Assembly: GCA_029204225.1 (NCBI GenBank) | Contig: CM055097.1 | Location: 72,512,758-72,576,757 of the forward strand | Length of the DNA: 64,000 nt | Reading direction: 5' to 3' | DNA from: Diphasiastrum complanatum | Taxonomy: Eukaryota; Streptophyta; Lycopodiopsida; Lycopodiales; Lycopodiaceae | Shown: positions 9,542-21,524 of the stretch, piece after piece | How positions within the stretch are numbered: position 1 is the stretch's first letter | How the letters are laid out: each line of letters opens with the position of its first letter | Notes under the pieces: generated by a model | Told to the model about the DNA's origin: nothing | Databases searched by the model: none | The model's input: only the letters and a program-made list of their open reading frames with translations | Made by a program: the position numbers and the translations under genes

Positions 9542-10889
9542 TAACTATGTGATCATCAGGTTGGACTTACACACGTAGGGTGCTGAATCCCTCTCACTTA
9601 TTAACTGCTAATAAATGAATAATCTATTAGGGTTGCCTCAATATCCGCAAACCCTCCAATAGTAATCGATGTATCAAGAGTGCACTCATTAGGAGGTGTA
9701 ATGGTCAATTTATGATCTTTCATCATGGTGACACATATAGCCTGCTATGCAATAAATCATTGCTAATGCTTAATTCCAGTTCACATTGTCAGTTTGCGAA
9801 TCACAATGGATTTTCAATGTCTTATCTTCATTGCAAGAAAGATTATCAACAATACACTTTTTGGCCTTCAGTGCAACTAGGGTAAATGAAGGGGATGAAT
9901 CCAAAGGATCTTTTTGAGTGCAACCACGATTAACAAGTGAAGCTGAGGAAGGAGAGTCCAAAAGATGCTGATGCTACCAATCCAAAGCTACCTCGGTGTC
10001 AACATTAGTCTCTTTAACAAAAGAGCTAATTAAAAGCTCCACTTGTTTTAAGAGAGGGTAATATGTCCATAGAGCAAGCATTGAGATAGAATAAATCCCT
10101 AGTGAAGGAGAGCTTTCAAATACTAGAGAATAATGCATCTCAGGATTAGCTCTCAATTGTGGAACACCATTCGGAACAATCTAAGAAGCACATTTTTCTC
10201 CATAGGTTTCATCTTAAATAGAAAGTCTTAGTAAGTGCCAACGGGAAAAGAAAGAAGATGTGTTCACGAGCCAAAGAGCCATCAACCTTCACATTGAAGA
10301 ATGTCGAAGAAGCAGAAAGAGAAGGATGTAAACAAAAATTTCCATGAGCAACTTTAAGAAGCAGTGAAGAAGAAGAAAAGGTGAAGGTGAAGGGAGAATT
10401 CTTTCCCCTCGAGCAACAAACCATGTGTTGCACAAGAGCTTGATAAAATTCCAGCATGGGTAAAAGCACCATGGGCCCACCCCCCATCAACAACCCCATC
10501 GTTGAGGGCTGGTTTTGTAGAAAGTCGAAACAGATCATTGATAGAAACGCTCGCCACCGCCAATACCATCCTTACATTCTCATGATTCTATGATTGTTGT
10601 TGTTGCCGTTTATGCATTTGCTAGGTGACTTATGATCCACCAAAACATAATGAGGAAGGCATAGGAATTTTGTCAAAGGATATACCACAAATAGTGAGCA
10701 AGGCATAGCAATATTGTTAAAGAAAATGAGTAAAAAAGATGTAGGGATCAATCAAGCTGAATATATATGTTTATATATGAGGCGACTTTCAACTATGTTA
10801 GGGCTATAGTGAAGACCTATTTAGGGTTCGGATTCTATCACAATTAGGGTTTATCACATGGCGTATCAAATTGCTATAAACTATACGTG

Positions 10890-10890
<1 letters not shown>
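9542..10890. other. Unassigned region
   Basis: Several minus-strand open frames (9770-9961, 9974-10156, 10209-10538) have low-complexity, hydrophobic or Ser/Phe-rich products without recognisable domains. The left part may include the rest of the copia LTR that starts at 8155. The right end leads into the promoter-like microsatellites of the exon at 11063. I support no gene here. Confidence 0.3.

Positions 10891-10895
<5 letters not shown>

Positions 10896-10932
<37 letters not shown>
10896..10932. repeat. (AT)n microsatellite
   Basis: Uninterrupted TA dinucleotides cover about 37 bases, followed by ATGTATACAG and then a GA repeat. Confidence 0.95.

Positions 10933-10941
<9 letters not shown>

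Positions 10942-10977
<36 letters not shown>
10942..10977. repeat. (GA)n microsatellite
   Basis: Eighteen GA units. Such repeats are common in plant promoters and 5' UTRs. This one lies about 85 bases upstream of the ATG at 11063. Confidence 0.95.
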
Positions 10978-10980
<3 letters not shown>

Positions 10981-11062
10981 GCATCAAATTTGAAATCTGG
11001 ATTGGTGTTGGGGTGGCGGGCAGAGATCATCGTATAAAATAGTGTATAGAGGCGAGGAGACG

Positions 11063-11121
11063 ATGACAGAGCAGCCCGGTGCGCAGCACCTTCTACACGT
11101 TTCGTTCAATCAAGACAACAG
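11063..11121 (+). CDS. ATG18: First coding exon of an ATG18/WIPI-like (PROPPIN) autophagy gene, isolated
   Basis: ATG opens a 19-codon frame that ends LLHVSFNQDN plus two bases, immediately before a GTAATT splice donor. The LLHVSFNQD block is the hallmark of blade 1 of the ATG18/WIPI beta-propeller, where it lies near the N-terminus and is followed in the family by CFA.GT. ATG18 proteins bind phosphoinositides and act in autophagosome formation. The exon phase (split codon AG|N) would encode Arg or Ser at the next position, as expected. A TATAAAAT box and a GA repeat lie upstream. No second exon was found; a gypsy element begins 320 bases downstream. Either the gene continues after a very long intron, or this is a severed fragment. 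The call rests on about ten residues. Confidence 0.5.
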
Positions 11122-11443
11122 GTAATTGATCAGCTCGTTTCTATGACCTGCGACTAGAGCAATTAACTTTGGGTTCTCATTATAATGGGTTTGTCTGGAA
11201 AGTGATCACAGAGTTAGCCAACACTCGGTAACAGCAATTTATGTGGGATCCTCTGTCATGTGTCTTAAATTTTTGTTTGTTACACGTCTGCATTTAGTTA
11301 GTGATCAGGGGGTCGTACTTTGCAATACTAGAGATGGGTCTGTAAGTCAAGTCACTGTAGCAAATTGAGCTGGGAATTCTCAGCCTCTTGTTATGTTTTA
11401 CATGTGGCTGTATTAGTTTGCATAAAGATAGTTCACTGGAGTT
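11122..11443 (+). other. Candidate intron sequence after the ATG18-like exon
   Basis: It begins with a consensus donor (G|GTAATT) and has no coding potential that continues the propeller. It ends where minus-strand gypsy integrase sequence starts. Confidence 0.35.
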
Positions 11444-12121
11444 TCATGCTGGAAATGTTTTTGTAAAGAAGAGCATATGCTTGTCCTTTTCAACTTTTTC
11501 TTGTTTAAACCCTACAGCTGTGAGTGAGCGTGGCTGAAAACCGTACATCAGCATAAATGGGCTGTATCCCATAGCTGAATGTTTGGTATTGTTGTAAGCA
11601 AACTCTAATATCGAGAGATACTCCTCCCAATTAGTCTGCTTCTTGCTGACGTATGCACAAAGCATATCCTCTAGCACTTGATTTATCCTTTCTGTTTGAC
11701 CGTCCGTCTGTGGATGGTCGGTGGTACTCATATTAAGTTTAGTATGGAGATGATGGAATACTGCCCTCCAAAAATTTCCAGTAAACTTACTGTCCCGATC
11801 ACTGACTATGCCGGAAGGTAGAGCGTACAATTTAAATAGCCCGTCTACAAACAACCTCGCTAACTCTGGAGCTCTAACGGTTGTTTTGGTCGGAATGAAA
11901 TGAGCCATTTTGGTCAGACGGTCAACTGTGACCCATATAGCGTCATTACCCTTTTGGGTTTTAGGCAGGCCTACTATAAAATCCATGGAGATACTCTCCC
12001 ATTTACCAGTTGGTATTTCTAAGGGCTGCAACAACCCTCCTGCCTTTAAACGCTCTGCTTTATTTACTTGACATTTTTGGCAACTGGTTACATACTGGCG
12101 GACGTTCTTTTTCATACTGGG
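11444..12121 (-). pseudogene. Gypsy integrase (zinc-finger end and catalytic core)
   Basis: A 223-codon frame starts at the second half of the HHCC finger (YVTSCQKCQVNK). It continues through the core with SMDFIVGLP (first Asp), IVSDRDSKFTG (second Asp) and TDGQTERINQVLEDML (Glu). All three catalytic residues are present. The C-terminal DNA-binding part and any chromodomain are lost, since the frame ends in unrelated sequence near 11480. Just upstream a Trp codon has become TAG (about 12122), separating it from the frame at 12122-12667. Confidence 0.9.
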
Positions 12122-12667
12122 CTAGAAAAATTGCCTACGAAGAAGCTCATAGGTCTTCTGTATGCCTGGTTGTCCAGTGCCAGGATTGTCATGACATTCA
12201 TATAGGACCTGCTGCCTATAATCCTCTGAATTGGGGACACATACTCTATCTCTATAGAGCAAGTACTCATCCTGAATGGAATATTGTTTCCATTTGAATC
12301 TTTGAGTCAACTGACCCTCAACCACTGGGGTTTGCTTGGGTACTACAGGCTTAGAATCCTCAACGTCATCTGACGACGTATACTCGGACTCATCATCATC
12401 CTCAACGGAAGCTGCCGTATTCTTGGATGAACTGGCACCAGCCCCGGGAACTGGTTTTGGAGTCTGTAACTGTCTGTTCTGGACTGAGTTCCAGATAGTA
12501 GAGAAGAATGCATCATTCTGGCATTTCCCTCTCAAGGACTCGAGTAACTCATTACGAATCTGAGTAAAACTCAGCTCGTTTATCATAGGCATTATGCTAA
12601 GGGCATCTGCTACTGTATTGAATTTTTCACGTCTATATCTGATAGACATGTCAAACTCTTGCATCAA
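12122..12667 (-). pseudogene. Gypsy RNase H C-terminus, linker and integrase N-terminal finger
   Basis: The frame opens with LMQEFDMSIRYRREKFNTVA, the end of RNase H (usual ...Y.KGK.N.VADALSR), at about residues 2-24. It passes a Ser/acidic linker with a SVEDDDESEYTSSDD stretch, then YECHDNPGTGQPG, where the second finger His is replaced by Gln (family GHPG). It stops before KKNVRQYV. The preceding codon block has TGA in place of a conserved Trp. It is part of the same minus-strand gypsy element as its neighbours. Confidence 0.85.
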
Positions 12668-13003
12668 CTCTGCTCAACGAGCTTTTCGACCCCTCTTTCT
12701 TTTTCACCAATAGGACTGGTGAGGCCCATGGTGAACTACTGGTTTGAATTTGGCCTTTCCCAAGATAATCTGGTAAATGCCTAGTTATTTCTTCATCCTC
12801 TGTTCGGCTGACCCGATACGGAGGTTTAGAAACAGGTGCTGTATCTGGTACTAGGTTTATTACATGATCTACCTCTTTGCTAGGTGGTAAACCATGTGGC
12901 AAATCTTCAGGAAAAACATCTTTAAATTTAGACAATAAAGTTTCTAATTTACTGATTTTCTGCTGAATAGAACTGGAAATAGAAACTTCAGGAATAAACT
13001 TTC
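12668..13003 (-). pseudogene. Gypsy RT N-terminal fragment; catalytic region deleted
   Basis: The frame encodes LSKFKDVFPEDLPHGLPP, then HVINLVPDTAPVSKPPYR and SSPWASPVLLVKKKEGS, the standard opening of gypsy RT. Directly after KKKEGS it is joined to the last part of RNase H. The RT palm with its catalytic Asp pair, the thumb and most of RNase H are deleted, a loss of roughly a kilobase. The element cannot encode a working polymerase. Confidence 0.85.
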
Positions 13004-13387
13004 ATCACCCACACCCTGGTTAAAAAGCTTAAACTACCAGAAGTAGCTAGTCAGCATAGGTACATAGTTTCATTAGCTAAGGGTGAAGATAAAAAAATAT
13101 GGGAAACTATGGTAAGTAAGTTAAATCTTGGTATTCAGAGGGTCCAAGATGAAATAAACTTTCAGATAATGCACCTGGATCGAACAGATATTGTTCTCGG
13201 GAGAGATTGGCTCTACAGTTTAGGACCTTCCCTCCACAGAAACTATCAGGAGAACACCCTCAGCTTTCAGCATAAAGGCCGAGAGATCCAGTTGCATGGG
13301 GAGCATGATGTTCCCAACAGTCCTATGGTCTGCAGTTCAGATCTCTTTCAGTTGATCGGAGACGAAGACCATCAGGTATTCTTATGT
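13004..13387 (+). pseudogene. Inverted segment of the gypsy protease and linker
   Basis: Within an otherwise minus-strand element this segment reads in the plus direction: HTLVKKLKLPEVASQHRY, then QIMHLDRTDIVLGRDWL, which is gypsy protease sequence (the ILGRDWL block). If flipped, its ends join in frame with the minus-strand sequence: VMVDDGVT (about 13390) before HTLVKKL, and FIPEVSISS (12990) after VFLC. It is a local inversion of about 380 bp, not a separate gene, although a 102-codon plus frame (13109-13417) results. Confidence 0.85.
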
Positions 13388-14023
13388 GACCCCATCATCA
13401 ACCATGACTCTTACTGACTGGTTACCAACTTTCCCATGCATACGTACTAGGTCATGCGGCCCAAAGCTGAAGGGTCTCGCTAGCATTGCAGAGGTCAGTT
13501 GGCAACAATGTTCATGATCTTCATGATACAGTTTGATGTCGGAAGCTGCCGAGTCACTGGGAAAACATACAGTCTGAACAAGATGAACTTGTTTTTTATC
13601 TTTCTTATCTTTTTTAGTGAAAGGCCCCTTGGGACACTGTCTGACTGTGTGTCCCTTGCCCATAGACACAAAGCACAAACGTTCTTGTTTGGCTTTCTCA
13701 AAATCATCTGGTTTTAAGGGCTGTATGAGTGAAGGGCGTTTCTGAGGAGCTTCACTTTTAAATTTATCTTCTTTCTTTCTTTTTAAAAATTTCTCTTTAA
13801 ATTGAAAGTCTTTCTGAGGAGACTGCTCAGAAAGTGGTTGTTGTCTCGCCCTCTTCCTACCCACTGAATCATCATAGATTTGAGCATATCTGAGAGCTTG
13901 CTCAAGGGTAGTAGGCGAGTTTCTCTGGACCTCTACTTTATATTCATCTTTGAGGCCACAGACAAATCCCCTAATTTTCTGATAGTCATCCATATTTTTA
14001 ATCTTTAAAATTGCTTCTCGATA
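13382..14023 (-). pseudogene. Gypsy gag C-terminal part with zinc knuckle and start of protease
   Basis: The 203-codon frame contains a Lys-rich nucleocapsid region and a degenerate CCHC knuckle, CFVSMGKGHTVRQCP, with the second Cys replaced by Ser. It ends with VRVMVDDGVT, the protease active-site block, with DDG in place of the usual D-S/T-G. The frame then breaks at the inversion (13387). It continues the gag frame at 14024-14707, from which it is split by one stop. Confidence 0.85.
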
Positions 14024-14707
14024 CTACGAGATATATTGGATGAGGGATTTATCCATTACTGTTCTTTCCCAGGCTTCCCAGGCTCTATCTAGTTCATTTT
14101 CTGGTAGAAATTCTCTTAGGAAAGCTTCTTCAAAAGCTTTCCATGACTGGGGAGTTTGCCCAGTCTCTTGGAGATTTAACCACCACTTATAGGCCATAGG
14201 CCCTAAGGAAAGACTGGTCTCAATAGCTTGCAAATGGTCAGGGGTCTGTTTAAGAGCATGAATGTTGTTCCATTTGCTGAGGAAGGTTTGTAGAATATCT
14301 GCATTTCTTTCCTTCTCTTCCCCATTAAAAGTAGGAGGTTTTAAGTCTTTAAAAACACTGGGGTGAGACCGTAAAGTCTCACCTGAAATTGATGGAAGTG
14401 GAGAAGGAGATAACTGAGAAGTGGAGGGAAGGCTTCCTTTCACGGAACTCAAAATCAAGTTTTTGAGTTCAACGAACGAGTTGTCCACACTAGACTTGAA
14501 ATTGGCTAATGCCAACTTCAGTTCATCGACTTCTGTTATCAATTGGAGAAACTGCTCCTTGGTAACCAGTTCGTCGAGTTCTTCGGCGAACTGTTCCTGT
14601 TCTTCCACTTCCATGGGTTCCTTCCCTTTTCTGTAAGCCAAGGCTTTTGTTTCAAGTTCGTCGAAGCCTCTCTCCTGGGGTTGATCAGGTCCCTGAGGAG
14701 TGGTCAT
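14024..14707 (-). pseudogene. Gypsy gag N-terminal part (capsid)
   Basis: A 227-codon frame starts MTTPQGPDQPQERGFDEL and includes a coiled-coil-like region (about residues 38-75). The capsid domain follows with PPTFNGEEKE, AYKWWLNLQETGQTPQSW and FLREFLPENELDRAW, typical of plant gypsy gag. It ends with SLIQYIS and a stop, after which the frame continues as the 13382-14023 segment. The ATG is the natural gag start: it follows a long leader that begins at the primer site at 15596. Confidence 0.9.
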
Positions 14708-15595
14708 CTTCGGAATCGAAAGAGAGCTACCTTAACTTCTGAAGGAAAAAAGTCTAAAAGACTAATTTACAACTGTACAAAGGAAAGGAAAGATGACTTA
14801 GCTGTTTCTGAGGACTGTACTTCCAAAGAATTTACGAAGAGGAACCCTTTCAGCCCTTTTTCCCAAGATTTCAGACCTGCTGTCCCGAAAAATGCCAGTT
14901 TGAAGCTTCAAAACAGTGCCGAATTTCCCAGTTCTTGAGTTGAGTAGCTAACTGATCTGATTTCAGGTGTGGGGCAACAAACCGAGTAAAAACCGGAAAT
15001 TTACAAAAAGAAATCCGGAATTTTTGAAGTCCCTGCCCTCGCTGATTGGACAACAACCTGTCCGGCCCGATTTGTCCAATTTACAGCTCTATAATCACCT
15101 CAAATCTCCGATTTGACCCAAGCCTGTAGGTCGCTGGTCTGTAGCAAGTAAGTTTGAAGCTCAAACTCCTGAAAAATCCTCAAAAACAGTGATGAAAAAC
15201 TAATTTTTCATCTCCCTGTCCAGCGCTGGCCCTGCTAAGAAAATGTGTTTGAAAACCCCTCAAATTTCCTTAGATTTCTCTGAAATTTCAGAGGTAGATT
15301 TCTGATCCCTCAGCGATGGATCAGCACCACCCTTTCTTCTCAAAAATCCGTTCTGATTCCCTGAATTTGATGGCAAAAATCAGAGATGAAGACTGAATTT
15401 GCAGCGCTGGACCTGCTCTAGAAATTTTAACTAATTTCTCTCTGACCAGCAAGTAAATCCACCAAGATTTCCTCAGTAGGAGACTGTTCCTACAGCGAGT
15501 CTCCTCCTCTATTTCTTTCTGAGAACTTAAAGAAGTTCTGAGCAATCTAGCTACTTTCTCCACTGCTGAAAACTGAGTTCTCTAGGATGGAGATG
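14708..15595 (-). mobile_element. Gypsy 5' leader
   Basis: The interval between primer site and gag ATG is non-coding. A CAGCGCTGG-CCTGCT-like motif recurs within it (about 15222-15238 and 15402-15418). Confidence 0.6.
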
Positions 15596-15607
15596 GCTCT
15601 AATACCA
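15596..15607 (-). other. Primer binding site (minus strand), initiator-Met type with one change
   Basis: GCTCTAATACCA is the complement of TGGTATTAGAGC, one transition from TGGTATCAGAGC. One base separates it from the LTR end at 15609. Confidence 0.7.
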
Positions 15608-15608
15608 G

Positions 15609-15810
15609 TGTAATAGATCCTAACACCACAGTAGGGCGATCTCTTGGTTTGCTTGGTTTGATAGAAAAACACTCATGCAGTGACATTGTTGAGACATATA
15701 CATGCTTTACAAGTTTGTAACTATGTTTTTGTGTTGGGAATTGTGTATCATCCTCGAGGTGCACCGTTATACCACCATTTCCTTGAAGCTAGTCAATTGT
15801 TGCATGAATT

Positions 15811-15859
<49 letters not shown>

Positions 15860-15927
15860 TGATTGATCTCTTTGTGGATTTCCTTGCAATCCAAGAATTT
15901 TTGTTGTGACAACAGGTGGTTATTACA
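15609..15927 (-). repeat. Short gypsy 5' LTR, about 319 bp
   Basis: It begins TGTAATAGATCC next to the primer site and the sequence TTATTACA occurs at 15920-15927, giving near-matching inverted termini (TGTAATA/TATTACA). A GA microsatellite lies within it. No 3' LTR partner was found, so the right boundary is inferred from the termini alone. Bases after it are ATCAA. Confidence 0.5.
15812..15854. repeat. (GA)n microsatellite inside the short LTR
   Basis: About 21 GA units, reading CT on the coding strand of the element. Confidence 0.95.
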
Positions 15928-16475
15928 ATCAATATTCTCTACTGGTGGGCCCAGGAAGAAAAGGCACATTCACATTAGAACGCGAATGCACCCTATTGAC
16001 TAGTGCATCTGACCAAATATTAGCTCGCTTTGTAGAGTAGAATCGCTTTTGTTGTCAGCCTTTATCAATTTGCTAAGTTGTGAAATATTTGGCATGGATT
16101 ATCACGAGTAAAATCTAATTTGAAAATAGCCCAATGTCTGTTATCCTGTAGCAATACAAGGGAAACCTTTGCGACTGAATGAAACCTCAATATTTAGCTT
16201 ATGAGTTTTTCAAGGTAAAGCAATTGCAAGTTTATGGAAGGGAATAAATATTTATGGTCCTCTACAAAGTTGTTGGCATGTTGCCAAGAACCGGAGGCCT
16301 TGTATTATGCAAAACCTCAATTGTTGCACTATATGAATCATACACTACTATTTTGAGAGACATGTATATTTTTCTCTCTATGCCGAGCTTAGACATTAAT
16401 AAATTCCAACTATTTTTATAGTTTTAAATAATTTTCATTTCTTTTTCCATGCTAAGCATAGCTTTTTTTCTTTTT

Positions 16476-16607
16476 AGAATGCAAATGATCAAAAAAATAA
16501 TGTTTCACTTGAACAATTTAAAAGACATATCTTAAAAGCTATGATAGAAATAGAAGATAGAGAAATGATTATGCAAGGTAAGACGATGGATGAAGTAGAT
16601 CAAAGGT
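16476..16607 (+). other. Exon-like stretch, unidentified
   Basis: After a pyrimidine-rich run ending TTTTTAG, an open frame reads NNVSLEQFKRHILKAMIEIE and on to a GTAAGA donor-like site (16578), with a stop at 16606. The composition looks protein-like (amphipathic, charged), but I recognise no family and no neighbouring exon. It may be a gene fragment or chance. Confidence 0.2.
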
Positions 16608-16773
16608 GAAACCTATATTCCAAAAAATGATAATGAATACCCACACCATCAATGAAGGGAATTGCAAGGAGCTCCCAAATTTCTAAAGAAGAGACATATT
16701 CTCTACGTATTGTTGATATTCAATCATGAATTTCAGCCCAAGCGGGATTGTTTAGAAAGTGATCTTCACCTCC

Positions 16774-16847
16774 ATGATTGATGATATCACAACTTGGCAA
16801 AGAGTAGTCATGATTGATGCTATCACAACTTGGCAAAGAGTAGTTGA
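16774..16847. repeat. Tandem duplication, 2 x about 36 bp
   Basis: Two adjacent copies of ATGATTGATGATATCACAAC... followed by TTGGCAAAGAGTAGT differ at one or two bases. Confidence 0.9.
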
Positions 16848-17628
16848 TAGGTGTATCACATTACATTTCAATCTAAGTTAGTCATTTATTGTATTGTACT
16901 AATGTATTGTCAATGTGGCTTATTGAAGTAACAATGACTAAAGACCCCAATTGCCATAGGTAATGCAATTAATAGAGTATAATCCTTTCTACGTGCAAAA
17001 TGACCATGTAGTAGTTTACACCTTCCAAATTAAATATTCATTGAATGACGAATTTTCTTTTAAATAAACAAAGTTAAATATTGGAATGCAAGAGTTTATT
17101 GAGTACACATTTTTTCCTATTTGAGGAGTTGTTATATTTCATTCTAGTTGGCAAACTACAAGTACACAAAAAGCATTACTTGGAATTTGCAATGTTGGAA
17201 CCAAAAATGTATTGCGATGAGTTATTTTGATTCAACTATGTTTCTATTATTATTCTAAGCATAGCTAATCTTATTTCTTATTGTTGTGTTGATGTTCTAT
17301 TCTAAGCATAGATATTATGTAATATGAGTTAATCCAAGTTCATGGGCAGTCTCCTCTGTGATGATATTCACTCCAAATCCGAATCAATAGGTACATTAGA
17401 GATGATACATCCTTTAATCTGTAATTCGATCTTTTGGGCTCATTGGTAATCCATTTCAACCTTATTAATGTTGACTGCTGGTAGTTTTGATTTCCTCCTT
17501 CGTCTTCTCACTAATAACTCTTTTAGTTGTTTTTTATAGAAGACATTGTCTTCTAAAAGCTGCTTAAACGTTATGCTTGGTCTTTTATTACTTACACTAC
17601 ATTTTCATGTCAATTTTTCTTAATTAGG

Positions 17629-17752
17629 ATTTTTATTTTGTTTTCCCAAGTATAAATAAAATGTTCGAAATGTGGGGAGCAAGGCATTGATTCTTATTTT
17701 GTTTTCCCAAGTATAAATAAAATATCTGAAATGTGGGGGAGCAAGGCATTGA
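17629..17752. repeat. Tandem duplication, 2 x about 60 bp
   Basis: Two adjacent copies share TTTTGTTTTCCCAAGTATAA and GAGCAAGGCATTGA with a few differences. Confidence 0.9.
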
Positions 17753-18893
17753 AATGTAGTAGAATAATATATAACCATTGGTTATTATCCAATTAATAGC
17801 TTGGGCTCTATGCTATACACTACAACATAGTGACTTGTCCATATAAAAAACTACAATAGTTACCTAATTATATAATTGAAATTTGATAGCAATACTACCC
17901 ATGCATGTGATGCCCAAAAAAAAGGTCATCAAGTAATCTTGTGAAAATTGCTAGTTTTTTTTTTTTTCAAAATTTGAGAATTTTGATTATTCTACACTCA
18001 GTTTTCAGCCAAAACTGGTGCTCCTTGATATAGTAGTATCATTTGACAGCCTTTGATAAGAATTTGTAAAGAAAATAGAATGATAACACCAAGTAGCTAT
18101 TTGCAAACATAGATGACAAGGACAAAAAATCTCATGACCTTGTTAATGCTTTGATCATCGAAAACATTCCTAGAGCTATTGCACCATGTTTTCACGATAA
18201 AAGAGTGCATGTTTAGGGCGATACAAATGTTCTAGTTCCACATCACTTAGAGGCACATCAAATAGGCGACACGGACATGGAATGCACCAAGGATTATTAT
18301 GTACATTCCACTCTCTTACATTTGACATCCCACTAGTAACTACAAGCATCCTCTCCTTTAACTTGATAAAGCAAAGCAACTTGGATTTTTCTTAAAATTC
18401 ATGCATCTTGTTTGTGTTCAAGCATTATCATCCTAAAAACCCGACCAAGATTTGAAAGTCTAAAAAATCATCACAAAGCATGGATAGGTCATCAAAGAAG
18501 TACCCCACTTGAGACACCTAAAAACTTCACCAAACAAAGTAGTGTAACAATGATGTGTCTTACATAAAGTGCTAGCTTGTAGATTAAAAAGTCCATGCTC
18601 AGAAAAACTACATCACCTCTATGTAGATAACTGGAATATCTATAACATAGAGGTGGTTGTCCCAGTGACGTGCATTTCTACATCCCTGGGTTATATAGCC
18701 CCTTAAAAGTCACACAAGCTTAACTTTCTGAACTATCAGATTCCGAGATAATGTAAGTCCAGTGACACGGATCTTATTCTGAAAAAGCTTCGGTACAGAG
18801 AGATCTCTATAGTCAAATGACATCCAATTGTATTTCGTGTTTTGTTAGAACTTAGCGGAGTCTATGCTAATATACTATGCTGACGAAAGACTG

Positions 18894-20650
<1,757 letters not shown>

Positions 20651-20699
20651 TCACTTGCATACAGCCTCAAATTCCTCAATGCTTCACTCTCGAATGCAT

Positions 20700-20707
20700 T
20701 ATTTAAA
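20700..20707 (-). promoter_or_regulatory. TATA box candidate of the reductase gene
   Basis: TTTAAATA on the minus strand lies about 80 bases upstream of the ATG at 20620. The interval between is CT/GA-rich on the coding strand, as in many plant 5' leaders. Confidence 0.45.
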
Positions 20708-20762
20708 GAGTTGGAGATGAAGAGGAGGATGGTGCTATGCATATAATCTCCATCTAAATCTT

Positions 20763-21180
20763 GGTTCCTATTACTCTGTGTTTGAATTTCAGTGTTGAGA
20801 TTTGACGGGCATTATGCAACCATATGAAGGGCAGGTTGATTCTCAAATCGACGGGTAAAAGCGTGACATTACGTTTACCGAAAGACGTCGTGTGAGGTTG
20901 CATGACGTTCTACCTAAAAGTCCCGCAAGACCCTTACTGAGAGAGATTTTATCGCGTGTCTACTCATAAACATTCACAGGAATCCAGCGGCAGATAGAGT
21001 GACGTAGTGAATTTACGTCAGCACATCTTATGTTGTCTTGGAGATTGTAATGTCCCGGTTCAATGAATCTCATTATTATTAATGAGTGAACGACCCAGCT
21101 CTTCAAAATTCCTTTAGGGTCTCTCGGCCTTTCGCTAAAATACTCAAGGTGTCAAGTACTACATGCCTTATGTATTATGG
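20763..21180. other. Upstream region of the reductase, no gene seen
   Basis: The stretch holds no open frame of note. A TCTCGGCCTTTCGCTAA stretch at 21121-21137 resembles the start of U2 snRNA over a few bases only. Confidence 0.5.
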
Positions 21181-21298
21181 AAGGAGCTGGGCACAAGCCA
21201 TTCTGCCCGGTGAGGATTTCCAAAAAATTTTGGTCAAAGCCCCCTAGATTTTTTTGAAAAGCCGAACTGGACAAAATGGCCTGTGCCCGGCTCATTTC
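21181..21298. repeat. Inverted repeat (hairpin), arms about 24 bp
   Basis: GAGCTGGGCACAAGCCATTC (about 21186-21205) pairs with the complement of GAATG-like arm AAAATGGCCTGTGCCCGGCTC (about 21273-21293), with three G/A-type mismatches and a loop near 65 bases. It suggests a fold-back element or a structured transcript. No flanking target duplication was identified. Confidence 0.7.
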
Positions 21299-21524
21299 AT
21301 TGCGTAATGGAGTCTTTGACTTTTCCACATGCCATTTACAAAACATAATCAGCAGTGTGGGTTTTTTGGACCAATGAGAAACTGCCACGTGGCAGTCTGA
21401 CGCAGACTGACACACGTTTGGAATGTGCTTCAGAATTTTGAAATTTTTTTAAAGAAATCCAGTGACATTTTATGCTTTTTAAAAAGCCCAAAAATTGGGC
21501 GTAATCAGCACAAAGAATCCATTA

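Larger units (their letters stand above)
15928..18893. other. Intergenic region without a supported gene
   Basis: About 3 kb of AT-rich DNA downstream of the reductase gene (which runs on the minus strand). It contains two short tandem duplications and one weak exon-like stretch, all listed separately. A 67-codon minus frame (18176-18379) is unrecognised and lacks support. No polyadenylation signal AATAAA was seen in the first 300 bases beyond the reductase stop. Confidence 0.5.

Noticed and set aside
9770-10538. Consecutive minus-strand frames suggesting a multi-exon gene
   Set aside because: No splice-site logic, no domain and low-complexity products; not enough to call a gene.
13109-13417. 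A 102-codon plus-strand frame that looks like a separate protease-type gene
   Set aside because: It is the inverted protease segment of the surrounding minus-strand gypsy element; both ends rejoin in frame when flipped.
15680-15862. 60-codon plus frame ending in an Arg-Glu repeat
   Set aside because: The RERE tail is the GA microsatellite, and the rest lies in the inferred short gypsy LTR.
18176-18379. 67-codon minus frame with WCIPCPCRLFDV
   Set aside because: Cys spacing fits no known finger, no neighbouring exon, and frames of this length are expected by chance.
21117-21160. Resemblance to the 5' end of U2 snRNA (TCTCGGCCTTT.GCTAA)
   Set aside because: Similarity covers only about 17-25 bases with indels, and no proper upstream element (GTCCCACATCG) or U2 body follows.
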